A stretch of 64,000 bases of DNA, taken from NCBI GenBank assembly GCA_022793655.1, contig JAAWDG010000007.1, positions 52,358 to 116,357 of the forward strand, written 5' to 3'. Numbering within the stretch: the first letter of the stretch is position 1; each line of letters begins with the position of its first letter. Source of the DNA: Clostridiales bacterium. GTDB lineage: Bacteria > Bacillota > Clostridia > Oscillospirales > CAG-272. The translations under genes were made by a program, and so were the position numbers. The notes under the pieces are model-generated. The model made no database searches. It was not told where the DNA came from and worked only from the letters and a program-made list of their open reading frames with translations. Below, one piece after another: positions 9,001 through 15,625 of the stretch.

Positions 9001-9009
9001 TGCTATAAT
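9001..9009 (+). promoter_or_regulatory. extended -10 promoter of the hydrogenase operon
   Basis: TGCTATAAT is an extended -10 (TGn plus consensus TATAAT), which can work without a good -35; none of quality is seen 17 bases upstream. Transcription would start near 9016, inside the inverted repeat that follows. Confidence 0.6.
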
Positions 9010-9010
9010 A

Positions 9011-9050
9011 CAGTAGGCAAGACGGGTCCTTTTATTCGCCTTGCCTACTG
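9011..9050 (+). promoter_or_regulatory. 11-bp inverted repeat at the 5' end of the hydrogenase transcript
   Basis: CAGTAGGCAAG (9011-9021) and CTTGCCTACTG (9040-9050) are perfect complements with an 18-base loop, beginning one base after the -10. It could be a DNA operator, a 5' UTR hairpin or both. No T-run follows, so it is not a plain terminator. Confidence 0.55.
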
Positions 9051-9154
9051 ATTTGTTATTCAGTGAAACCTCTATATTAGGCACAAAAGTATTGTTCGTT
9101 TTGTGTGCGGCGCAGTAGTATTTTTCTTATTACAATGCAGAAAGGATTGTCCAA

Positions 9155-9520
9155 ATGAAAATATCAACGATAGCCAAGTTGCTTGGCGCGCAGATTATAT
9201 ATGGCGATGATATGATGGAAAATGAAGTTCATTCTGCTTGCGGATGTGATATGATGAGCGATGTGCTTGCATATGTGAAAGATCAGGCAGTTCTTTTAAC
9301 AGGCCTTTGTAATCAACAAGTTATACGAACTGCCGAGATGATGGATATGCGGTGCGTTGTGATGGTTAGAGGGAAAAAACCAACAGAAGATATGTTACAG
9401 TTGGCCAAAGAAGCAGGTATTGCCTTATTGACGACTGATCTTAGAATGTATGTGGCCTGTGGTATTCTTTATGCAAACGGTCTGATGGGCTCGGACAGTA
9501 GTGAGGATGGGACAGTCTGA
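9155..9520 (+). CDS. DRTGG domain protein (first copy)
   Basis: A 121-residue single-domain protein of the DRTGG family, an alpha/beta domain that elsewhere sits in phosphotransacetylase and CBS proteins. The core runs from MKISTIAKLLGAQ, through the VLLTGL and VVMVRGKKP strands, to GIALLTTDLRMYVACGILY. Small DRTGG proteins recur in clostridial [FeFe]-hydrogenase clusters, but their ligand is unknown. It is the first gene of the operon; AGAAAGGA lies about 9 bases before the ATG, and its TGA overlaps the next ATG (TGATG). A second DRTGG protein is encoded at 11307. Confidence 0.75.
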   Translation: MKISTIAKLLGAQIIYGDDMMENEVHSACGCDMMSDVLAYVKDQAVLLTGLCNQQVIRTAEMMDMRCVVMVRGKKPTEDMLQLAKEAGIALLTTDLRMYVACGILYANGLMGSDSSEDGTV

Positions 9521-9942
9521 TGAGTGAGCGAGTTAGTTTCCATTTTGATGTGGATGGCGACAATTTTGCTTCTGCTGGTGAAGCATCGGTTACGATTAAA
9601 AAAATTTTGCGCCAGCTAGGTTTATCTCCTGAGGTTATACGCAGGGTATCTATTGCGATGTACGAAGGGGAGATTAACATGGTGATTCATGCGAACGGCG
9701 GCAGCGCCGATGTGCATGTTGATACCGATCAAATTACTATTATCTTGGCTGATACGGGGCCGGGCATTGCCGATATAGAACTCGCAATGCAGGCCGGGTA
9801 CTCAACCGCACCGGATACCGTGCGTTCACTTGGCTTTGGTGCCGGCATGGGGCTTCCAAACATGAAGCGATATACGGATGAGATGAATATTGATTCGGTT
9901 GTCGGCCAAGGCACTACGGTGACAATGGTAGTCAAAATTTAA
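9520..9942 (+). CDS. RsbW/SpoIIAB-like HATPase (anti-sigma-type regulator)
   Basis: A 140-residue stand-alone GHKL ATPase. The N box is EGEINMVIHA (about 50-59), the G1 box DTGPGI (about 86-91) and the G2 region GFGAGMGLPNMKRY (about 107-120). It has no sensor, dimerisation or phosphoacceptor domain, which is the build of anti-sigma factor kinases such as RsbW and SpoIIAB. No anti-anti-sigma (STAS) partner or sigma factor lies next to it, so the partner is unknown. It is translationally coupled to the DRTGG gene upstream by a one-base overlap. Inference: it takes part in signalling tied to the hydrogenase operon. Confidence 0.8.
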   Translation: MSERVSFHFDVDGDNFASAGEASVTIKKILRQLGLSPEVIRRVSIAMYEGEINMVIHANGGSADVHVDTDQITIILADTGPGIADIELAMQAGYSTAPDTVRSLGFGAGMGLPNMKRYTDEMNIDSVVGQGTTVTMVVKI

Positions 9943-10006
9943 TTCTTTGAGGTATCGCTACATAGAATTAATTTAGAATAAAACGCGGAAAGGAATGATT
10001 CATGTT

Positions 10007-11320
10007 ATGAGCAATTTCAAACATTCGGTTTCCTTGCTTCGCGAAAAATGCAAAGGCTGCACCAATTGTTTAAAGCGCTGTCCAACCGAGGCGATTCGCA
10101 TTCGGGACGGCCATTCTCATATCGATGATGAAAAATGTATCGATTGCGGCCAGTGCATTCGTGTGTGTCCTTATAATGCCAAAAAGGCATCCAGCGATAA
10201 GCTTGCGATGTTTTCGCATTATAAATATAAAATTGCGTTGCCAGCGCCTGCTTTATACGGCCAGTTTGAGCGGTTAGAGGATATTGATTACATTATTTCC
10301 GGCCTTTATGAATGTGGCTTTGACGAAGTGATGGAGGTCGCCAGAGCTGCGGAACTTGTCTCCAGTTATACACGCAGTTATTTGCAAAAAGAGGACGTTA
10401 AGAAACCGGTGATTTCATCGGCTTGTCCGGTTGTTTGTCGGCTTATCAGCATGCGTTTTCCTTTTTTGGCCGATAATTTACTACCCCTATTGCCGCCAAT
10501 TGAGTTAGCAGCTAAACTGGCCAAAGAAGAGACGTTAGCTCTTCATCCGGAACTAACAGAAGAGGATGTTTGTGTACTATTTATTTCACCTTGTCCGGCT
10601 AAAGTGAGTTATGTGAAAAATCCGATTGGTATTGAAAAATCATCGGTAGACGGCGTTTTGGCGATATCAGATATTTACTTTAAGCTTGTTTCTGTTATGA
10701 ATCATTTGAACACGGTGTCTCATTCGTCTAAGACTGGCATTGTCGGCATTGGATGGGCTGGATCAGGCGGCGAGGCTTCTGCCTTATTGAATGATAAATA
10801 TTTGGCGGCTGACGGCATTGATGAAGTTATCAATGTGTTAGAAGAAATAGAAAATGAAAATCTGTCGGGTCTTGAGTTTATTGAATTAAACGCTTGTCAC
10901 GGCGGTTGTGTCGGCGGAACGCTGAATGTGGAAAATCCTTTTATCGCAAAGGCAAGACTTACTTCTTTAAAACGTTATTTGCCTGTTTCTCCTAATCATT
11001 CACCGAAGAACAACGGTGCATTTATTCCCGATGATTTTCAGTGGGAAAAGCCGCTTGCCTATCAGCAGGTGTCGAAACTTTCCGATGATCGGGCGCAGGC
11101 TATGGCGATTATGAATAAAATCCAGCAAGTGAATAAGGCTTTCCCACAGTTAGATTGCGGGGCCTGTGGTTCACCAACTTGTCGGGCGTTGGCTGAGGAT
11201 ATTATCATGGGTGGCGGTGAACTGTCACAGTGTATCTTTATTTTAAAAGAAAAATACCGTAAACTCAGTAACGCTGCGGAACATAATCCATATGAGGAGG
11301 CAGATGATGACGGTTCTTGA
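10007..11320 (+). CDS. HydS-like putative sensory [FeFe]-hydrogenase
   Basis: A 437-residue protein with two N-terminal [4Fe-4S] motifs (C15-C18-C21-C25 and C44-C47-C50-C54), an [FeFe]-hydrogenase H domain, and a C-terminal four-cysteine cluster motif (C384, C387, C392, C409). H-cluster motif L1 reads SSACP (A139, C140), L2 SPCPAK (C196, K199) and L3 ACHGGC (C297, C301). The four cysteines that hold the active-site cluster are present, but the cysteine that relays protons in catalytic enzymes is Ala. This change and the domain order match the putative sensory hydrogenases (groups C/D, HydS). There is no PAS domain. I start at 10007 because the ribosome binding site GGAAAGGA abuts the earlier ATG at 9995. 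It probably senses H2 or redox state rather than turning over quickly. Confidence 0.82.
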   Translation: MSNFKHSVSLLREKCKGCTNCLKRCPTEAIRIRDGHSHIDDEKCIDCGQCIRVCPYNAKKASSDKLAMFSHYKYKIALPAPALYGQFERLEDIDYIISGLYECGFDEVMEVARAAELVSSYTRSYLQKEDVKKPVISSACPVVCRLISMRFPFLADNLLPLLPPIELAAKLAKEETLALHPELTEEDVCVLFISPCPAKVSYVKNPIGIEKSSVDGVLAISDIYFKLVSVMNHLNTVSHSSKTGIVGIGWAGSGGEASALLNDKYLAADGIDEVINVLEEIENENLSGLEFIELNACHGGCVGGTLNVENPFIAKARLTSLKRYLPVSPNHSPKNNGAFIPDDFQWEKPLAYQQVSKLSDDRAQAMAIMNKIQQVNKAFPQLDCGACGSPTCRALAEDIIMGGGELSQCIFILKEKYRKLSNAAEHNPYEEADDDGS

Positions 11321-11630
11321 ACTCAAGGAAAAACTATGCTTAGAAGCGTTAGCGCTGCCTGAACCTAAGAAAGAAGTAACGGGTGGCTATACAGGCGATT
11401 TGTTAAGCTGGGTCATGAGCAAAGCGCGAAGCGGTGACTTTTGGGTAACGATTATGACCAATGTTAATATTATTGCTGTAGCACATATGACGGATGTCGC
11501 TTGTGTTGTGATTGCTGAAGGGCAAGAAGTGCCTAAGGCTTTAATTGATAAAGCCATGGAACAGCATATTAATTTGTTATCATCGCCACGTTCGGCCTAT
11601 GAGATTTGTCATGAGCCGCTTGGCTTATGA
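11307..11630 (+). CDS. DRTGG domain protein (second copy)
   Basis: About 107 residues. The visible core includes GDLLSWVMSKARSGDFWVTI and NIIAVAHMTDVACVVIAEG, ending in a MEQHINLLSSPRSAYEIC segment that parallels the first DRTGG protein of this operon. GAGGAGG at 11294-11300 supports the ATG at 11307 (or 11304) over the ORF's first ATG at 11292. The start overlaps the end of the HydS-like gene and its stop overlaps the PHP gene, so the three are probably co-translated. Confidence 0.75.
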   Translation: MTVLELKEKLCLEALALPEPKKEVTGGYTGDLLSWVMSKARSGDFWVTIMTNVNIIAVAHMTDVACVVIAEGQEVPKALIDKAMEQHINLLSSPRSAYEICHEPLGL

Positions 11631-12345
11631 TTTGCATATTCATTCCTGTTTATCACCATGTGGCGATGAGGATATGACGCCGCATAATATTGCGGGAATG
11701 GGAAAAGTTTTAGGACTGCAAGTGATGGCCCTGACAGACCACAATTCTTGCCGGAATTGTCCTGCATTTTTTGCCGCTTGCCGGCAATATGGCATTATAC
11801 CGCTTGCCGGTATGGAACTGACCACGGCAGAGGATATCCATATCATTTGTTTATTCCATCGTTTAGAGGACGCCATGCGTTTTGATCAAACGATTTATCA
11901 GCATATTATGAAAATTGAAAATCGTCCCGCTGTTTTTGGCAGGCAGTTGCTTGTCGATGAGATGGACAACGTGTTGGCAGAGGAAAGCCGGCTGTTAATT
12001 TCAGCAACCGATATACCAATCGAACAGGCAATTGTTATGGTAAAGGCGGCTAGCGGACTTTGCTATCCAGCGCATGTTGACCGCAGTGCGAACGGCATTA
12101 TCTCTATTTTAGGCGATTTGCCCGTTTATTTGGGTTTTTCTGTTTGTGAGTTTCATGACGCTTTGAAAATTGAGGCTTATAACAGCCGATATGAGGGAAT
12201 AAAAAATTGCCAAGTTGTGTGTTCTTCTGATGCACACGATTTAGGAAAAATCAGTGAACCGAATCATACATTTACTTTTGATGGTGACAATGAAATGACA
12301 GAAGAGGCGATTCGGTCCCAAATATTTAGTATATTATCAAATTAA
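11611..12345 (+). CDS. PHP-domain phosphoesterase
   Basis: A 244-residue PHP-superfamily metal-dependent phosphoesterase. The metal-site motifs appear in order: DLHIHSCLSPCGD at the N terminus, LTDHN near 40, a GMEL glutamate near 69, PAHVDRS in the middle and SSDAHDLG near the C terminus. Related proteins hydrolyse nucleotides or act as RNases (RNase AM/YciV type), but the substrate here cannot be told. The start at 11611 gives the conserved DLHIHS at residues 7-12; the longer upstream frame only reads through the DRTGG gene. It overlaps that gene by 20 bases. Such a PHP protein is a recurrent partner of HydS and DRTGG proteins in clostridial hydrogenase clusters. Confidence 0.82.
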   Translation: MSRLAYDLHIHSCLSPCGDEDMTPHNIAGMGKVLGLQVMALTDHNSCRNCPAFFAACRQYGIIPLAGMELTTAEDIHIICLFHRLEDAMRFDQTIYQHIMKIENRPAVFGRQLLVDEMDNVLAEESRLLISATDIPIEQAIVMVKAASGLCYPAHVDRSANGIISILGDLPVYLGFSVCEFHDALKIEAYNSRYEGIKNCQVVCSSDAHDLGKISEPNHTFTFDGDNEMTEEAIRSQIFSILSN

Positions 12346-12377
12346 TATAATATGAAAATCTTTTGGAGGTATAACAC

Positions 12378-12872
12378 ATGAAAAAGAAACTGACTACGGT
12401 CCAGTTTCGCGGTACCAAAGAGCAGGAAGAAAAGCTTCATGCGATTATTGAGCAGTATCGCGGCTTGGAAGGAGCCATGATGCCTGTTTTGCAGCAGGCG
12501 CAGGAGGTATATGGTTACCTGCCCATGGAGGTTTTGAAAATGATCTCAGAGGGCATGGATAAACCGCTTGCTGAGGTATATGGGGTAGCATCCTTCTATT
12601 CGCAGTTTTCGCTCAACCCGAAAGGCGAAATTTCAATTGCCGTATGTCTTGGTACTGCTTGCTATGTAAAAGGTTCGGGTGATATTCTCAACCGTATTAC
12701 TGAAAAGCTTGGTGTGGCATCAGGTGCTACATCGCCAGATGGAAAGTATTCGATCGAGGCAACGCGCTGTATTGGCGCTTGTGGCTTGGCGCCTGTTCTG
12801 ACGATTAACGAAACAGTTTATGGCAGACTGAGTGTCGATGACGTCGATGATATTTTAGCTAAATATCAATAA
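12378..12872 (+). CDS. hydC: [2Fe-2S] hydrogenase subunit HydC (NuoE-like)
   Basis: A 164-residue thioredoxin-fold [2Fe-2S] protein homologous to NuoE of complex I. The cluster ligands are in CLGTACYVKG (about 92-101) and CIGACGLAP (about 132-140), preceded by the helical N-terminal bundle with VLQQAQEVYGYLP and VYGVASFYSQF. In trimeric [FeFe]-hydrogenases this subunit pairs with the flavoprotein HydB and helps electron transfer or bifurcation. GGAGGT at 12365-12370 precedes the ATG. The subunit is encoded apart from HydB by two small regulatory or Fe-S genes, an order often seen in Clostridia. Confidence 0.88.
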   Translation: MKKKLTTVQFRGTKEQEEKLHAIIEQYRGLEGAMMPVLQQAQEVYGYLPMEVLKMISEGMDKPLAEVYGVASFYSQFSLNPKGEISIAVCLGTACYVKGSGDILNRITEKLGVASGATSPDGKYSIEATRCIGACGLAPVLTINETVYGRLSVDDVDDILAKYQ

Positions 12873-12879
12873 AATTGAT

Positions 12880-13428
12880 ATGAAAGAGTTATCTTTAAAT
12901 ATTCTTGATGTTACATACAACTCTATTGCAGCTAAGGCTAAACATATAGAGGTTGTTCTAACATATACGACAGATGAAAAATTGACTTTATCGGTGTCTG
13001 ATGATGGAAAGGGAATGGATGAAACTACGCTGCAGCGGGTGACCGATCCTTTTTACACAACAAGAACAACGAGAAAAGTGGGTATGGGGCTTCCTTTACT
13101 AAAGCTTGCTTGTGAACAAACAGGGGGCGATCTGCACATCGAATCAGTGTTAGGCCAAGGGACGCTCATCAAGGCGGTTTTTGATACGAAAAGTATTGAT
13201 TTTACACCGCTTGGTGATATGACTTCTACGATAACGACATTAATTTCGGCGGCACCCAATATTGATTTTGTTTTTCGTTTTGTAAATGAAGAGCATACAT
13301 TTGTTTTTTCAACATCTGAAGTGAAAGGGATATTGGGCGATGTATCGTTAGAAGAACCAGACGTGCTTTTGTGGATCAAAGAATATTTATTAGAGCAATT
13401 CGAAATAATGGGAGGAATTTTCATATGA
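12880..13428 (+). CDS. histidine-kinase-like ATPase without phosphoacceptor domain
   Basis: A 182-residue protein starting directly with a GHKL ATPase domain: N-box-like LDVTYNSIAAKA, G1 box DDGKGMD, an F-box-like DPFYTTRTTRKVGMGLPLL, and GQGTLIKAVF. An 80-residue C-terminal part of unknown fold follows. There is no HisKA domain or membrane segment. This protein type recurs between NuoE-like and ferredoxin genes in clostridial hydrogenase operons, where it is usually labelled sensor histidine kinase, though it could not autophosphorylate a histidine of its own. The ribosome binding site is weak. The stop overlaps the next start as ATGA. Confidence 0.78.
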   Translation: MKELSLNILDVTYNSIAAKAKHIEVVLTYTTDEKLTLSVSDDGKGMDETTLQRVTDPFYTTRTTRKVGMGLPLLKLACEQTGGDLHIESVLGQGTLIKAVFDTKSIDFTPLGDMTSTITTLISAAPNIDFVFRFVNEEHTFVFSTSEVKGILGDVSLEEPDVLLWIKEYLLEQFEIMGGIFI

Positions 13429-13796
13429 AATCGTTAGCTGAATTGGCTGCTATTCGCGATAAAATGCAGAATAAAGTAAATATCCGAGAAGGAGAAGGCG
13501 GTATTCGTGTGGTTGTTGGTATGGCAACTTGCGGCATTGCTGCCGGCGCGCGTCCTGTATTAAATGCTTTTGTAGAAGAAGTAGCTGGTGCAGGCCTGTC
13601 GGACTCGGTTACTGTGACACAAACCGGTTGTATTGGGATTTGTCAATATGAGCCTGTGGTAGAAGTTTTTGAGGCAGGCAAGGAAAAGGTGACTTATGTT
13701 AAGATGAGCCCTGAAAAGGTAAAAAAAGTAATGGAAGAACATATCAAAAACGGCAAAGTGGTATCAGAATATACCATTGATATGGCTGAAAAATAA
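13425..13796 (+). CDS. [2Fe-2S] thioredoxin-like ferredoxin subunit
   Basis: A 123-residue protein of the thioredoxin-like [2Fe-2S] ferredoxin family. The cluster region includes ATCGIAAGARP (about 31-41) and TGCIGICQYEP (about 68-78), and the C-terminal end is KVKKVMEEHI. GGGAGG at about 13410-13415 and the ATGA overlap with the upstream gene fix the start at 13425. The same fold is found at the N terminus of the next gene (HydB), so this may be an extra electron carrier of the HydABC complex. Confidence 0.82.
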   Translation: MKSLAELAAIRDKMQNKVNIREGEGGIRVVVGMATCGIAAGARPVLNAFVEEVAGAGLSDSVTVTQTGCIGICQYEPVVEVFEAGKEKVTYVKMSPEKVKKVMEEHIKNGKVVSEYTIDMAEK

Positions 13797-13815
13797 ACAA
13801 GGAGGATAAAAGACA

Positions 13816-15609
13816 ATGATTCGTTCACATGTACTGATTTGCGGCGGAACAGGCTGTACGTCCTCCGGAAGCATTTCAATTAAAGAAGCTCTTGAGGCAG
13901 AGCTTGCAAAAAAAGGTCTCGCTGATGAAATAAAAGTAGTGGTAACTGGTTGTTTTGGACTTTGTGCACTTGGTCCTATTATGATCGTTTATCCGGACGG
14001 CACATTTTACTCGATGGTGAAAGATACCGATGTTCCGGAAATTGTAGAGGAGCATTTGTTAAAAGGACGTCCAGTTGAGCGTCTGATCTATGTCGAGAAA
14101 AAAGAAGGGGATGAAAAGAAAGTTCATTCTCTAGCTGATACAACTTTCTATAAAAAACAGAAAAGAGTGGCGCTTCGCAACTGCGGCGTGATCAATCCAG
14201 AAGAGATTGATGAATACATTGCTATGGATGGTTATCAGGCACTTGGTAAGGTGTTAACAGAGATGACACCCCAGCAGGTAATTGATGAAATTTCTGCCTC
14301 TGGTCTGCGCGGCCGTGGTGGAGCCGGTTTCCCGACAGGACGTAAATGGGCATTTGCAGCGGCACAGCCAGCTGGTCAGAAGTATGTTTGTTGTAATGCA
14401 GATGAGGGTGACCCAGGTGCCTTTATGGATCGCTCTGTATTAGAGGGAGATCCTCATGCTGTTATCGAGGCAATGGCGATTGCTGGTTATGCAATTGGTG
14501 CTGATCAAGGTTATGTTTATGTGCGTGCAGAGTATCCGATTGCGATTCATCGTTTGCAGGTTGCTATTGATCAGGCAAGAGAGTATGGCTTGCTTGGTAA
14601 GGACATCTTTGGTACTGGGTTCAATTTTGATTTGGAAATTCGTCTTGGCGCTGGTGCGTTTGTGTGTGGCGAGGAGACTGCTTTGATGACCAGTATCGAG
14701 GGAAATCGCGGTGAACCAAGACCTCGTCCGCCGTTCCCGGCTGTAAAAGGTTTGTTTGGTAAACCGACTATTTTGAATAACGTAGAAACCTATGCCAATA
14801 TTGCGCAAATTATCTTAAAAGGTGCTGATTGGTTTGCCTCTATGGGTACTGAGACCTCCAAAGGTACCAAGGTATTTGCATTAGGCGGTAAAATTACGCA
14901 TACTGGCTTGGTTGAAGTTCCGATGGGAACGACGCTGCGTGAAGTTATTGAAGAAATTGGCGGCGGTATTCCGAATGGCAAGAAGTTTAAAGCGGCACAG
15001 ACGGGTGGTCCTTCAGGTGGTTGTATTCCTGCCTCTTTGATTGATACGCCGATTGATTATGAAAACTTAATTGCAAACGGTTCTATGATGGGATCAGGCG
15101 GTTTGATTGTTATGGATGAGGACACTTGTATGGTGGACATTGCACGCTTCTTCCTTGACTTTACAGTTGATGAATCATGCGGTAAATGTACGCCTTGTCG
15201 TATCGGAACCAAGAGACTGCTTGAAATTTTAGATAAGATTATTGAAGGCAATGGTGAACTTGAAGATCTTGACCGTTTGGAAGAGCTTTGTAATTATATT
15301 AAGAGTGCTTCGTTGTGCGGCTTGGGTCAAACAGCACCGAACCCTGTTTTGTCTACGCTGAATCGGTTTAGAGATGAATATATTGCGCATGTTGTAGATA
15401 AAAAATGTCCGGCCGGCGTTTGTAAGAAACTTCTTTCCTATTCCATTGATAAAGATAAGTGCAAAGGTTGTACACTTTGTGCAAGAGTTTGCCCGGCCGA
15501 CGCGATTTCCGGCGCGGTAAAACAGCCGCATGAAATCGATCCGAATAAGTGTCTAAAATGTGGCGCTTGTATGGAAAAATGTAAGTTTGGCGCAATTTCA
15601 AGAAAGTAA
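13816..15609 (+). CDS. hydB: NADH-binding flavoprotein hydrogenase subunit HydB (NuoF-like)
   Basis: A 597-residue subunit with four parts: an N-terminal [2Fe-2S] thioredoxin-like domain (cysteines in GGTGCTSSGS and CFGLCALGP); the NuoF core with the NADH/FMN Gly-rich loop LRGRGGAGFPTGRKW near 175 and the FMN segment CNADEGDPGAF; the SLBB and [4Fe-4S] region with ESCGKCTPCRIG near 460; and a C-terminal 2x[4Fe-4S] ferredoxin (CKGCTLCARVCPAD, CLKCGACMEKC). It oxidises or reduces NAD(H) and passes electrons to HydA and ferredoxin; with HydA and HydC it forms an NADH-linked, possibly electron-bifurcating [FeFe]-hydrogenase. AAGGAGG lies just before the ATG. Bifurcation itself cannot be read from sequence. 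Confidence 0.92.
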   Translation: MIRSHVLICGGTGCTSSGSISIKEALEAELAKKGLADEIKVVVTGCFGLCALGPIMIVYPDGTFYSMVKDTDVPEIVEEHLLKGRPVERLIYVEKKEGDEKKVHSLADTTFYKKQKRVALRNCGVINPEEIDEYIAMDGYQALGKVLTEMTPQQVIDEISASGLRGRGGAGFPTGRKWAFAAAQPAGQKYVCCNADEGDPGAFMDRSVLEGDPHAVIEAMAIAGYAIGADQGYVYVRAEYPIAIHRLQVAIDQAREYGLLGKDIFGTGFNFDLEIRLGAGAFVCGEETALMTSIEGNRGEPRPRPPFPAVKGLFGKPTILNNVETYANIAQIILKGADWFASMGTETSKGTKVFALGGKITHTGLVEVPMGTTLREVIEEIGGGIPNGKKFKAAQTGGPSGGCIPASLIDTPIDYENLIANGSMMGSGGLIVMDEDTCMVDIARFFLDFTVDESCGKCTPCRIGTKRLLEILDKIIEGNGELEDLDRLEELCNYIKSASLCGLGQTAPNPVLSTLNRFRDEYIAHVVDKKCPAGVCKKLLSYSIDKDKCKGCTLCARVCPADAISGAVKQPHEIDPNKCLKCGACMEKCKFGAISRK

Positions 15610-15625
15610 GGAAAGGAAAATTACG

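Larger units (their letters stand above)
8717..9154. other. divergent intergenic region mrp / hydrogenase operon
   Basis: 438 bases without a gene. It contains AT-rich sequence with a minus-strand TATAAT-like cluster near 8770 that could serve mrp, an imperfect dyad TGTTAAA-N9-TTTAACA at 8844-8866, an extended -10 at 9001-9009 on the plus strand and an 11-bp inverted repeat at 9011-9050. The last two are listed separately. No tRNA, riboswitch or small ORF with a convincing ribosome binding site was seen. Confidence 0.6.
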
